DNA of 64,000 nt from Caenispirillum bisanense (lineage in GTDB: Bacteria > Pseudomonadota > Alphaproteobacteria > Rhodospirillales > Rhodospirillaceae), in NCBI RefSeq assembly GCF_039523075.1, contig NZ_BAAAEP010000011.1, positions 21,304-85,303 on the forward strand, given 5' to 3'. Under the pieces are notes generated by a model. The model saw nothing but the letters and a program-made list of their open reading frames with translations, had not been told where the DNA came from and did not search any database. The translations under genes were made by a program, and so were the position numbers. Shown here piece by piece: positions 44,971 through 54,724 of this stretch; position 1 is the stretch's first letter, and every line of letters begins with the position of its first letter.

Positions 44971-45852
44971 ATGCCCCCGGCCCCCTCCTCCTCCCCCAGC
45001 GCGGCGCGCGACCTCGGCACCCAGGTGGCCGAACGCCTCGCCGCCGACCTGTTCGCCGGCCGTTACAAGCCGGGCGACCTGCTGCCCAAGGAAACCGAGC
45101 TGTGTGAGAGCTTCGGCATGAGCCGCCCGTCGGTGCGCTCCGGCCTGCAGATTCTCACCGCGCTTGGCATCGTCCGCCGCATCTCCGGTCACGGCACGGT
45201 GGTGGAGGACTTCCGCGAGTGGAAGACCCTCGACCCGCTGCTGACCCGCTGGATGGCGCAATACGCCGCCCCCAATCCCGCCTTCGTGGCCGAGATCTTC
45301 GAATTCCGCCACGCCACCGAGCCCTTCATCTCCGCCGTCGCCGCCCGCAAGGCCACCGCCCGCGACCTGCTGGCGATGGAAGAGGCCTTCAACGGCATGG
45401 AACGCACGCTGCGCGCCTTCGGCGTCACCACCACGCCGGACGACGCGGGGCTGACCTTCACCGACTACGACGTCGACTTCCACACCGCCATCTACCGCGC
45501 CACCCGCAATCTGGTGTGGTCGCAGCTGGCCCACATCCTGCGGCCGTCGCTGACGCTGGTGGTGCGGACCTCCAACGAAACCGCCGAGGAACTGCAGGAC
45601 AGCCTGGAGCGTCATCGCCATCTGATGGAATGCATCCGCCTGCGGCGCCCGGAGGACGCCTTCGAGGCGGCCCGCAGCGTCATGGCCCGCACCGCCTACG
45701 ACCTTGATCTGGTGGCGGCAGGCGAAGCCGACGACCCGCTGCTGGCCCTGTGGAAGCGCACCGCCCTCAACCGATCGCCCGCGCCCGAGGCGCCGGCCCC
45801 CCTGCGGCCCCTGCCGCCAACACCCACAACAACCGGATCCCCGAAAGACTAG
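44971..45852 (+). CDS. GntR-family (FadR subfamily) transcriptional regulator of sugar-acid genes
   Basis: The 293-residue protein has an N-terminal winged helix (LGTQVAERLAADLFAGRYKP, GMSRPSVRSGLQILTALGIV) and an FCD ligand domain with metal-site histidines (FRHATEPFISAVAARKATAR, VDFHTAIYRATRN, LERHRHLMECIRLRRPEDA). It is first in a divergent sugar-acid cluster, like DgoR in enteric bacteria, and probably responds to an aldonate or its keto-deoxy derivative. A Pro-rich tail of about 30 residues is unusual. AAGGCGG precedes the ATG. Confidence 0.85.
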   Translation: MPPAPSSSPSAARDLGTQVAERLAADLFAGRYKPGDLLPKETELCESFGMSRPSVRSGLQILTALGIVRRISGHGTVVEDFREWKTLDPLLTRWMAQYAAPNPAFVAEIFEFRHATEPFISAVAARKATARDLLAMEEAFNGMERTLRAFGVTTTPDDAGLTFTDYDVDFHTAIYRATRNLVWSQLAHILRPSLTLVVRTSNETAEELQDSLERHRHLMECIRLRRPEDAFEAARSVMARTAYDLDLVAAGEADDPLLALWKRTALNRSPAPEAPAPLRPLPPTPTTTGSPKD

Positions 45853-45861
45853 GAGGAAGCC

Positions 45862-46899
45862 ATGTTCACGTTCACCCGTGCGGCGGGCAAAGCCGCCGGT
45901 GTCGCCCTGGCCGCCGCTGTCGCCATGTCGACTGTAGGCACCGCCATTGCGGCCGAATACAACTGGAAGTTCCAGACCTCGGAAACCGCCGGCGAACCGC
46001 AGTACCGGCTGAAGCAGGAATGGGCCGACAACGTCGCCACCATGTCCGGCGGCCGCATCCATATCGAGATCCTGCCGACCGGCGCCGTGGTGCCGCACAA
46101 CCAGACGCTGGAAGCGGTGGGCGCCGGCATCCTGCAGGGCCACCTGACCGACCCCAGCTACTTCTCCGGCATGAACCCCGGCTTCTCCATGCTCGGCAAT
46201 CTGGTGGGCGCCTGGGGCGACCCGCTGGAGTTCCTGGAATACATGAACCACGGCGGCGGCGAGGAGCTGTACAACGAGCTGGTCAACCCCTACGGCGTCC
46301 ACCTGATCGGCGCCGCCGCGACCGGCCTTGAATCCTTCCCGACCAAGAAGCCCATCCGCACCGTCGACGACCTGAAGGGCCTGAAGGTGCGGGCGCCGGA
46401 AGGCATGGTCTACGACATCTTCACCAAGGCGGGCGCCGCGCCGGTGAACCTGCCGGGTTCGGAAGTCTACACCTCGCTTGAAAAGGGCGTCATCGACGCC
46501 GCCGACTACACCGTCTTCGCCACCAACCAGGCGCAGGGCCTGCACAAGTTCGCCCGCTATCCGTCCTACCCTGGCTTCCACTCGCTGCCGATGGTCGACG
46601 TGTCGCTGAACAAGGCCATCTGGGACGGCCTGCCCGACGACCTGAAGGCGGTGCTGACCACCTCGGTCGACGCGCTCGCCTATCGCATGGTGTTCGAGCT
46701 GAAGAAGAACGACCTGAAGGCGGTGCAGGAAGCGCGTAACGATCCGAACATCGAGATCATCGACCTGCCGGCCGAAGAGCGCCGCAAGTTCCGCAACATC
46801 GCCAAGGAAGAGTGGAAGAACTGGGCCAAGAAGAACGACATGACCCAGAAGGTCTATGACTCCGTCACGGCCTTCCTGACCGAACGGAACATGATGTAA
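45862..46899 (+). CDS. TRAP transporter solute-binding protein (DctP family)
   Basis: The 345-residue periplasmic binding protein has a Tat-less signal peptide (GVALAAAVAMSTVGTAIAA) and DctP motifs: WADNVATMSGGRIHIEILPT, FPTKKPIRTVDDLKGLKVRA and GVIDAADYTVFATNQAQGLH. The conserved arginine in LKVRAP normally binds the ligand carboxylate, fitting sugar acids. AGGAGG lies before the ATG. It is the first transporter gene, 9 bases after gntR, and a strong hairpin follows it. Confidence 0.9.
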   Translation: MFTFTRAAGKAAGVALAAAVAMSTVGTAIAAEYNWKFQTSETAGEPQYRLKQEWADNVATMSGGRIHIEILPTGAVVPHNQTLEAVGAGILQGHLTDPSYFSGMNPGFSMLGNLVGAWGDPLEFLEYMNHGGGEELYNELVNPYGVHLIGAAATGLESFPTKKPIRTVDDLKGLKVRAPEGMVYDIFTKAGAAPVNLPGSEVYTSLEKGVIDAADYTVFATNQAQGLHKFARYPSYPGFHSLPMVDVSLNKAIWDGLPDDLKAVLTTSVDALAYRMVFELKKNDLKAVQEARNDPNIEIIDLPAEERRKFRNIAKEEWKNWAKKNDMTQKVYDSVTAFLTERNMM

Positions 46900-46912
46900 C
46901 CGCCGCCACCCG

Positions 46913-46950
46913 CCGCGGCGGCCCCTGCCCGCAAGGCAGCGCCGCCGCGG
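46913..46950 (+). terminator. Strong hairpin between the TRAP dctP and dctQ genes
   Basis: A 10-bp stem (46913-46922 with 46941-46950) encloses a second 5-bp stem (CTGCC/GGCAG). It lies 13 bases after the dctP stop in a 150-base gap. Such intercistronic structures often raise the level of binding protein relative to the membrane subunits by stabilising or terminating the mRNA. Confidence 0.5.
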
Positions 46951-47049
46951 CAGCCGGCGTTTCCCCTCTGCCCTGCGGCCCGGCCCAGCCGGTGGCGCAC
47001 CGACGGTTCCGTGCCGGCCCGCCCGGCGCGTCGCGCGAGGTATTCCGTC

Positions 47050-47757
47050 ATGACCACCCCTCCGAAGATCCGCCCATCCGACCGCGACGCCTTCAAGGAG
47101 CTGTCGAACACCGACGCCGGCGTGCAGCCCATCGACCGCAGCGGCCAGGAAGGCCACATGCGGTCCGTCCTCGACGCCCTGGTGGCCGAGGCGGGCAAGG
47201 TGGCCGCCTGGCTGGTGCTGGTGGCGGCCATGATCAGCGTCTACGAGGTCATCGCCCGCTACCTGTTCCACAGCCCGACGTCGTGGGTGCACGAGACCAC
47301 GGTGTTCCTCATCGCCGTCATCTTCGCCCTTGGCGGCCCCATCGCCATGGCGCGCGACAAGCACATCCGCGTGCGGCTGCTCTACGATGCCGCGTCACCG
47401 CGGGCGCGGCGCTGGCTGGACGTGCTGAACGGGGTGCTGACCTTCATCTTCCTGGCCGGCATGACCTATGCCGCCTGGGTGATGTTCTACAAGGCCACCC
47501 ACGCCCCCACCGGCGTCATCCAGCTGGAACGCTCCGGCACCTCGTGGAACCCGCCGTTCCCGGCCTGGATCAAGACCGTCATCCTGATTTCCGTCGGCGT
47601 CATGCTGGTGCAGACCATCGTCCACCTGTGGCAGGCGCTGCGCGGCAAGGGCTACGACGACGCCGCGAACGGCAACGGCAACGGCAACGGCAACGGTACC
47701 GGCACCGGCAGCACCGGCACCGGCGGCACCGCCGCCCCGGCCCGCAAGGAGGGCTGA
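47050..47757 (+). CDS. TRAP transporter small permease (DctQ family)
   Basis: This 235-residue four-helix membrane protein (VAAWLVLVAAMISVYEVIA, TVFLIAVIFALGGPIAMARD, NGVLTFIFLAGMTYAAWVMF, WIKTVILISVGVMLVQTIVH) partners the large permease. The start at 47050 has GAGG 9 bases upstream. A polar N tail of about 40 residues and a low-complexity C tail made of Gly-Asn then Gly-Thr repeats (encoded by GGCAAC-type hexamers at about 47669-47740) are atypical. Confidence 0.88.
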   Translation: MTTPPKIRPSDRDAFKELSNTDAGVQPIDRSGQEGHMRSVLDALVAEAGKVAAWLVLVAAMISVYEVIARYLFHSPTSWVHETTVFLIAVIFALGGPIAMARDKHIRVRLLYDAASPRARRWLDVLNGVLTFIFLAGMTYAAWVMFYKATHAPTGVIQLERSGTSWNPPFPAWIKTVILISVGVMLVQTIVHLWQALRGKGYDDAANGNGNGNGNGTGTGSTGTGGTAAPARKEG

Positions 47758-47761
47758 CATC

Positions 47762-49090
47762 ATGATGAACCTCGGCTTTTCCGCCATGGGCATCGAGCTT
47801 GGCACCTATGTCCTGGTGGGCAGCATCTTCCTGCTGCTGCTGACCGGCCTGCCGCTTGCCTTCGTCACCGGCCTCGTCGCCCTTGCCTTCACCTTCGGCT
47901 GGTTCGGCCCCATGGCCCTGCCGCTGGTGACCGCCCGCGTCTACGGCTTCATCACCGAGTATTCGCTGGTGGCGGTGCCCATGTTCGTCTTCATGGCGAG
48001 CCTGCTCGACCGCTCCGGCATCGCCCGCGACCTGTTCAACGCCATGCGCATCCTGGCCGGGCGGGTGCCCGGCGGCGTCGCCGTGCAGACCCTGGTGGTG
48101 GCGTTCTTCCTGGCCGCCATGTCGGGCATCATCGGCGGCGAGATCGTGCTGCTCGGCATCCTCGCCCTGCCGCAGATGCTGCGCCTCGGCTATGACCGCA
48201 ACATCTCCATCGGCGTGGTGTGCGCCGGCGGCTCGCTCGGCACCATGATGCCGCCGTCGATCGTGCTGATCATCTACGGCCTGATCGCCTCGGTCTCCAT
48301 CGCTGACCTGTTCACCGCCGCCATCACCCCGGCGGTGCTGCTGATGCTGTCCTACATCGCCTATGTGCTGTTCCGCACCATCCGCAACCCCGACCTCGGC
48401 CCGCCGCTGAGCCCCGAGGAAGCGCACATGCCGTTTTCGGAAAAGCTGAAGGCGTTCCGCGCCATCATCCTGCCGGGCATGATCGCCTTCCTGGTGCTCG
48501 GCACCATCTACGGCGGTATCGCGTCGGTGACCGAGGCGGCCGCCATGGGCGTCGCCGGCGTGTTCGCCGCCACCATCGTCCGCCGCGAGCTGACCTTCGG
48601 CCTGGTGCGCGAGGCGGTGGTGCAGACCATCAACACCTGCGGCATGATCATCTGGATCGGCATCGGCGCCGCGGCGCTGGTGGGCGTCTACAACCTGATG
48701 GGCGGCAACGCCTTCGTCTCCAGCACCATCCTCGGCATCGACGCGCCGCCGGTGGTCATCATCATGGTGATGATGCTGATCCTGCTGGTGCTCGGCCTGT
48801 TCCTGGACTGGATCGGCATCGCCATGCTGGCGCTGCCCATCTTCGTGCCCATCGTCGTCAAGCTGGGCTACGACCCGATCTGGTTCGGCATCCTGTTCGC
48901 CGTCAACATGCAGGTCAGCTTCCTCAGCCCGCCGTTCGGCCCCGCCGCCTTCTACCTGAAGGGCGTGGCGCCGCCGGACATCACCCTCAAGCACATCTAT
49001 GCCTCGGTGGCGCCGTTCATCGTGCTGCAGCTCATGGTCCTGGCCGCGCTGCTGTTCTACCCGCCGCTTGCCATGTGGATGCTGGACTAG
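47762..49090 (+). CDS. TRAP transporter large permease (DctM family)
   Basis: The 442-residue protein is the ion-coupled transport subunit, with about 12 membrane helices. DctM hallmarks are seen: FVFMASLLDRSGIARDLFNA, CAGGSLGTMMPPSIVLIIYG, and LGLFLDWIGIAMLALPIFVP near the C terminus. It starts 4 bases after the dctQ stop, with AAGGAGG inside the end of dctQ. Confidence 0.92.
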   Translation: MMNLGFSAMGIELGTYVLVGSIFLLLLTGLPLAFVTGLVALAFTFGWFGPMALPLVTARVYGFITEYSLVAVPMFVFMASLLDRSGIARDLFNAMRILAGRVPGGVAVQTLVVAFFLAAMSGIIGGEIVLLGILALPQMLRLGYDRNISIGVVCAGGSLGTMMPPSIVLIIYGLIASVSIADLFTAAITPAVLLMLSYIAYVLFRTIRNPDLGPPLSPEEAHMPFSEKLKAFRAIILPGMIAFLVLGTIYGGIASVTEAAAMGVAGVFAATIVRRELTFGLVREAVVQTINTCGMIIWIGIGAAALVGVYNLMGGNAFVSSTILGIDAPPVVIIMVMMLILLVLGLFLDWIGIAMLALPIFVPIVVKLGYDPIWFGILFAVNMQVSFLSPPFGPAAFYLKGVAPPDITLKHIYASVAPFIVLQLMVLAALLFYPPLAMWMLD

Positions 49091-49101
49091 GAGTTGCCAT
49101 C

Positions 49102-50250
49102 ATGAAGATCACCAAGCTGACCACCTGGCAGGTGCCGCCGCGCTGGCTGTTCCTGAAGATCGAGACCGACGCCGGCATCAGCGGCTGGGGCGAGCCGGTC
49201 ATCGAAGGCCGCGCCGCCACCGTGGAGGCGGCGGTGGCGGAGTTCGCCGACTACCTGATCGGCAAGGACCCGCGCCGCATCGAGGACATCTGGCAGACGC
49301 TCTACCGCGGCGGCTTCTACCGCGGCGGACCGATCCTGATGAGCGCCATCGCCGGCATCGACCAGGCGCTGTGGGACATCAAGGGCAAGGCGCTCGGCGT
49401 ACCGGTGCATGAGCTGCTGGGCGGCCGGGTGCGCGACCGCATGCGCATGTACTGCTGGCTCGGCGGCGACCGGCCGGGCGACATCGGCCGGCAGGCGAAG
49501 GAGGTGGTGGCCAGGGGCTTCACCGCCTTCAAGATGAACGGCACGCCGGAAATGCAGATCGTCGACAGCCACCGCAAGATCGAGGAGGCCGTCGCCCGCG
49601 TGGCGGAAGCGCGCGAGGCGGTCGGCCCCGATGTCGGCATCGCCATCGACTTCCACGGCCGCGTCCATCGCCCCATGGCCAAGGTTCTGCTGCGCGAGCT
49701 GGAGCCCTATCATCCACTGTTCGTCGAGGAGCCGGTGCTGCCCGAGCACCTGCACTGCCTGCCGCAGATCACCAGCGGCCTCGGCTATCCCATCGCCACC
49801 GGCGAACGGCTGTTCAGCCGCTACGACTTCCGCCCGGTGCTGGAGGCGCGCTGCGTCGACATCGTGCAGCCCGACCTGTCCCACTGCGGCGGCCTGACCG
49901 AGGGGCGCAAGATCGCCACCCTGGCGGAAACCTACGATGTCGCCCTCGCCCCCCACTGCCCGCTCGGCCCGCTGACGCTGGCCGTCTCGCTGCACCTGGA
50001 CGCCGTGTCGCACAATGCGTTCATTCAGGAGCAGAGCATGGGCATCCACTACAACACCGGCAACGACGTGCTCGACTATCTGGTCGACCCGGCGCCGCTG
50101 GCCATCGTGGACGGCTACACCGCCATCCCGACCGGCCCCGGCCTCGGCGTCGAGATCAACGAGGACTTCGTGATCGAGCGCGCCCGCGAAGGCCACCGCT
50201 GGCGGAACCCCGTGTGGCGCCACGACGACGGGAGCATAGCCGAATGGTAG
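49102..50250 (+). CDS. dgoD: D-galactonate dehydratase
   Basis: DgoD dehydrates D-galactonate to 2-keto-3-deoxygalactonate. The 382-residue enolase-superfamily protein aligns by eye with E. coli DgoD along its whole length (same size, same ends): MKITKLTTWQVPPRW, FYRGGPILMSAIAGIDQALW, the metal and acid-base residues in DFHGRV, FVEEPVL and GERLFSR, APHCPLGP, and WRNPVWRHDDGSIAEW. AGGAG lies before the ATG at 49102. It is the first catabolic gene of the operon. Confidence 0.95.
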   Translation: MKITKLTTWQVPPRWLFLKIETDAGISGWGEPVIEGRAATVEAAVAEFADYLIGKDPRRIEDIWQTLYRGGFYRGGPILMSAIAGIDQALWDIKGKALGVPVHELLGGRVRDRMRMYCWLGGDRPGDIGRQAKEVVARGFTAFKMNGTPEMQIVDSHRKIEEAVARVAEAREAVGPDVGIAIDFHGRVHRPMAKVLLRELEPYHPLFVEEPVLPEHLHCLPQITSGLGYPIATGERLFSRYDFRPVLEARCVDIVQPDLSHCGGLTEGRKIATLAETYDVALAPHCPLGPLTLAVSLHLDAVSHNAFIQEQSMGIHYNTGNDVLDYLVDPAPLAIVDGYTAIPTGPGLGVEINEDFVIERAREGHRWRNPVWRHDDGSIAEW

Positions 50251-52418
50251 AAGACCAACGGGGCCATAACGAACCCATCACCATCCGCGAACGGGCGAAC
50301 CCCTACCGCGACTGCATCCAGGGCCTTGCCAACGAGCCGATCACCGTCGTCCGCCTGCTGGAGGACGCCCGCAAGGAACTGCCGCCGTCGAGCCCGCTGG
50401 CGAACCTGCCGGGCGTGACGGTGAAGGAGGTGGTGCAGCGGCTGGTCGCCAACCGGCCGCGCATCGCCATCATCGCCGGCAGCGCCGACCATCCGGCCCA
50501 CCTGCTCGACCGCGCCCATACCCTCATGGCCGCCGCGCGGGTGTGGCAGAACGGCGGCGTGCCGTTTGCCTTCGCCGTTCCCGTCATCTGCGACGGCACG
50601 GCGCAGAACAACATCGGCCAGAGCTACAGCCTGGCCTCGCGCAACGATACCGCGCGGGCGGTGAACATCACCTTCGAAGGCCACAGCTACCACGCCGCCT
50701 ATGTGCTGGCCGGCTGCGACAAGAGCCCGAGCGCCATCCTCTCCGGCCTCGCCGCCGCCGAGGTCGCCCGTCGCCACCGTGGCGATCAGGCGCCGGTGTG
50801 GGCCGTCTTCGCACCCGAGCACGTCCTGAAGGGCGGCAAGATCCCCGGCGACACCCGCGCCGACCTGGAAGCGCTCGCCCGCGCCGCCCGCGATGCCGGC
50901 CACGGCGAACTGGCGGAGGACATCGAGGGCAACCTCAAGTACATCCTGCAGTGCTCGTCGGACGAGGCCTTCGCCGGTCAGCTGAAGCGCGCCCGCAACC
51001 TCGACCTCATCGACCTCGACACCGAACGCCGGCTTCTGAATGCCCTGGCGGAACACACCTGCGACAGCCACGGCGGCATCTGCGCCTTCAACGGCACCGG
51101 CAATTCGTCGCGCACCATGCTCGCCGCCTTCGGCCTGACGCCGCCGGAGCTGGAGTTGCTGACCACCCTGCCCGGCGACCGGGTGGTGGCGCAGGGGGTG
51201 GACGGCCTGTTCGCCCTGCTCAACAAGCCGGAGTTCAGCGTCTGCAACCTGCTGCGGGCCAATTTCGCCAATGTGGTGCGCATCCACAACGCCACCGGCT
51301 CGTCCAGCAACATGCTGCTGCACCTGCCCTGCATCATGCGCCATGCCGGCTTCGACGTGACCATCGACGACTACCGCGCCATCCGCGACGCGACGCCGGT
51401 GCCGGAGGTCTTCGCCCACAGCCTGACCGAGAACCGCGACACCTTCGTGCTGGCGCAGCAATTCCTGGCCGGGCAGCATCGCGGCATGGAAAGCCTCTAT
51501 CGCGTGCTCAGCGACCTCGGCATCCCCATGGACCTGGACGCGCCCACCGTCACCGGCACCACCTGGCGCCAGCGCACCGCCGGCCTGACCAGCCCGGTGG
51601 ACCCGGCGCTGGGCGAGGCGGCGGTGATCCGCACGGCGCCGGTGCGCAAGATGTCGGGCGTCGAGGTGCTGACCGGCAGCTTCTTCGACACCTGCGTCGT
51701 CAAGGTCTCGGGCATGTCGGACGAGCAATATGCCCACTTCGACGACCATGTCTTCGTCGTGCGCTATTACGAGAACGAACACGTCTGCAACGCCGACTTC
51801 GCCTCGAAAGACCTGCTCGACCGCCTGCGGGCGACCGAGGGGGTGGACGACGCCCTGATGGCCGCCGTGGTGACCCGCAACGGCGGCAGCGGCGGCGATG
51901 CTGCGGCCGCCGACTTCCGGGCGCTGCTGGAGGCGCACCGGCTGTCCTTCGCCTTCCTCATCGCCGGCCAGGGGCCCATGGCCTACGGCATGCCGGAGAT
52001 GTTCTCGCCCAGCCAGAACCTGCGCCATCATCGGGTGCTGGAGGCATCGTCGATCCTGATGACCGACGGCCGCTATTCCGGCGTCACCAAGGGCGCCTGC
52101 ATCGGCCATGTGACGCCGGAAGCCTTCGACGGCGGCGGCATCGGCTTCCTGCGCGACGGCGACATCCTGCGCCTGAAGCTGACGCAGCGGCGCATCGACC
52201 TGCTCGACCGCGCCGCCTTCCTGGCCGGGCGGGAGGAGGTGGTCAGCCCCTTCGACGATCCCGACCGCCGCCGCCTGCACGACGAGCGCATGGCGCGCAT
52301 GGAGCGCCGCCGCTTCGACATCGCCGCCTGCAACGTGATGGATCTGGTGTCCGACGCCGCCCGCGGCGTGGTGCCGCGCATCGTCGATCAGCGGGCCACC
52401 CGCCCTTGGAAGGAATAG
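50244..52418 (+). CDS. IlvD/Edd-family dehydratase, atypical, probable aldonate dehydratase
   Basis: The 724-residue protein belongs to the dihydroxyacid/phosphogluconate dehydratase family: VPVICDGTAQ, YVLAGCDKSPSAILSGLAAA, TGSSSNMLLHLPCIMRHAGF, and the C-terminal TDGRYSGVTKGACIGHVTPE. Cysteine ligands are seen in AGCDK and in CDSHGGICAFNGTGNSSRTM. It is longer than IlvD (about 570) or Edd (about 600) and nearer to the xylonate-dehydratase group (about 655). It lies between dgoD and dgoA, overlapping the dgoD stop (ATGGTAG), so it likely dehydrates another sugar acid (for example gluconate to KDG). The substrate is inference. Confidence 0.8.
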   Translation: MVEDQRGHNEPITIRERANPYRDCIQGLANEPITVVRLLEDARKELPPSSPLANLPGVTVKEVVQRLVANRPRIAIIAGSADHPAHLLDRAHTLMAAARVWQNGGVPFAFAVPVICDGTAQNNIGQSYSLASRNDTARAVNITFEGHSYHAAYVLAGCDKSPSAILSGLAAAEVARRHRGDQAPVWAVFAPEHVLKGGKIPGDTRADLEALARAARDAGHGELAEDIEGNLKYILQCSSDEAFAGQLKRARNLDLIDLDTERRLLNALAEHTCDSHGGICAFNGTGNSSRTMLAAFGLTPPELELLTTLPGDRVVAQGVDGLFALLNKPEFSVCNLLRANFANVVRIHNATGSSSNMLLHLPCIMRHAGFDVTIDDYRAIRDATPVPEVFAHSLTENRDTFVLAQQFLAGQHRGMESLYRVLSDLGIPMDLDAPTVTGTTWRQRTAGLTSPVDPALGEAAVIRTAPVRKMSGVEVLTGSFFDTCVVKVSGMSDEQYAHFDDHVFVVRYYENEHVCNADFASKDLLDRLRATEGVDDALMAAVVTRNGGSGGDAAAADFRALLEAHRLSFAFLIAGQGPMAYGMPEMFSPSQNLRHHRVLEASSILMTDGRYSGVTKGACIGHVTPEAFDGGGIGFLRDGDILRLKLTQRRIDLLDRAAFLAGREEVVSPFDDPDRRRLHDERMARMERRRFDIAACNVMDLVSDAARGVVPRIVDQRATRPWKE

Positions 52419-52423
52419 CACCC

Positions 52424-53061
<638 letters not shown>

Positions 53062-53065
<4 letters not shown>

Positions 53066-54012
53066 CCACTCCTACCCATCCCGTCATCGTCGTCGATTGG
53101 GGCACCACCGCCTTCCGCGCCTGGCTGGTGGAGGCCGGCGACGGCCGCGTCCACGCCACCATCCCCGACGGCCGCGGCATGCGGGAGCTGGCCGGCACCT
53201 CCTTCCGCGACTACTGCGCCGAGCGGCTGACGCCCTGGCGCAGCGGGCCGGGTGAGCCGCCGCCGGTCTATCTGGCCGGCATGGTCGGCGCCGCCACCGG
53301 CTGGGCGACGGCGCCGCAGCCCGCCCTGCCGCTGCGGCCACAGGATCTCGCCGCCCACATCATCCCGGCGCCGGGGTTGGACAACGCCTGGCTGCTGCCC
53401 GGCGTGCGAGTGGACAGCGACGCCCCGGACCGCGTCGACGTCATGCGCGGCGAGGAGGTGCAGATCCTCGGCGCCCTCGGCCGCAGCGACCGCCGCAACG
53501 CCATCCTCTGCCTGCCCGGCACCCACAGCAAATGGGCGCGGGTGGTGGACGGGGTGCTGAAGGACTTCACCACCTTCATGACCGGCGAGGTCTATGCCGC
53601 CCTGCTCGGCCACACCCTGCTCGGCCAGGGGGTGGAGGCGGGCGCCATCGGCTCGACCGCCGGCAGCGTCGAGGCCTTCCGCCGCGGCCTCACCCAGGCC
53701 ACCGTCGATGGCGCCGGGCTGCTCGCCCATGCCTTCGCCGCCCGCACCCGCCGGCTCTACCGCGATCTGGCGGCCGACGACGTGCCGGCCTTCCTGTCCG
53801 GCCTGCTGATCGGCGAGGAACTGGCCGGCGCCGCCGCCCTCGGCTACCTGCCACGGCCGGAGGTGGTGGTGGTGGGTGCCGAGGCGCTGGCCGCCCGCTA
53901 TGCCGAGGCGCTGGCGATCATCGGCACCCGCGCCGAAACCGTTGCCGCCGCCGATGCCACCCTGGCCGGCGTGCTGGCGCTCGCCCGCCTGCACCGCCCG
54001 TCCCCGCCCTGA
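53062..54012 (+). CDS. dgoK: 2-keto-3-deoxygalactonate kinase
   Basis: DgoK phosphorylates 2-keto-3-deoxygalactonate, giving the DgoA substrate. The 316-residue protein has the family motifs IVVDWGTTAFRAWLVEAGD, YLAGMVGAATGW, VMRGEEVQILGAL, LPGTHSKWARV, FMTGEVYAALLGHTLLGQG and FLSGLLIGEELAGA. The ATG at 53062 overlaps the dgoA stop. Confidence 0.93.
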
Positions 54013-54031
54013 CCGACCCGGAGCCCTGCCC

Positions 54032-54655
54032 ATGTCCGACACCATCGCCGCCCTGCTGAGCCGCGCCCGCGTGGTGCCCGTGCTGGTGATCGACGAGGCC
54101 GCCCAGGCGGTGCCGCTGGCCCGCGCCCTGGTGGCCGGCGGGCTGCCGGTGCTGGAGATCACCCTGCGCACCGCCGCCGCCCCCGAGGCCATCCGCCGCA
54201 TCGCCGCCGAGGTGCCCGAGGCGGTGGTCGGCGCCGGCACCGTGCTCACCGCCGCCGACCTCGCCACCGCCCGCGAGGCCGGGGCGCGGTTCATCGTCTC
54301 CCCCGGCGCCACCGATGCGCTTTACGCCGCCACCGCCGAGGCCGGGCTGCCGTTCCTGCCCGGCGTCGCCACCGCCAGCGAAGTGATGCGCGGGCTGGAG
54401 GCCGGCCTGACCTGCTTCAAGGCCTTCCCCGCCGCCGCCATTGGCGGGCCGGCGACGGTGGCGGCGCTGGGCGGGCCGTTCCCGCAGGCCCGCTTCTGCC
54501 CCACCGGCGGCATCCGTCCCGACACCGCCGCCAGCTACCTGAGCCTGCCCAACGTGGTCGCCATCGGCGGCACCTGGCTCGCCCCCCGCGACGCCCTGGC
54601 AGCCGGCGACTGGCCGCGGATCGAGGCGCTGGCCGCCGCCGCCCGGGCGCTGTAG
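54032..54655 (+). CDS. eda: KDPG/KHG aldolase (Eda type)
   Basis: The 207-residue class I aldolase splits KDPG to pyruvate and glyceraldehyde 3-phosphate. ARVVPVLVIDEAAQAVPLAR, LEITLRT with the catalytic glutamate, VGAGTVLTAADLATAREAGA and the Schiff-base lysine in CFKAFPAAAIGG are typical of Eda, and differ from the DgoA copy in the same operon. It ends the operon, 19 bases after dgoK, and pairs logically with the divergent kdgK. Confidence 0.88.
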   Translation: MSDTIAALLSRARVVPVLVIDEAAQAVPLARALVAGGLPVLEITLRTAAAPEAIRRIAAEVPEAVVGAGTVLTAADLATAREAGARFIVSPGATDALYAATAEAGLPFLPGVATASEVMRGLEAGLTCFKAFPAAAIGGPATVAALGGPFPQARFCPTGGIRPDTAASYLSLPNVVAIGGTWLAPRDALAAGDWPRIEALAAAARAL

Positions 54656-54678
54656 CGGCACCCCCTACCCTCGGGCCG

Positions 54679-54697
54679 TTTGTTATAGTATAACAAA
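54679..54697. promoter_or_regulatory. Zur box upstream of the CobW-type GTPase
   Basis: A 19-bp palindrome, TTTGTTATA-G-TATAACAAA, lies 28 bases before the next gene. It matches the proteobacterial Zur core TGTTATANTATAACA exactly. Zur binding there would repress the downstream gene when zinc is sufficient. Confidence 0.85.
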
Positions 54698-54724
54698 ATC
54701 CCTGTCACTGCCCGAGGACCCGTC

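Noticed and set aside
47669..47740. Short tandem repeats as a CRISPR array
   Set aside because: The units are 6 bases, in frame with dctQ and without spacers.
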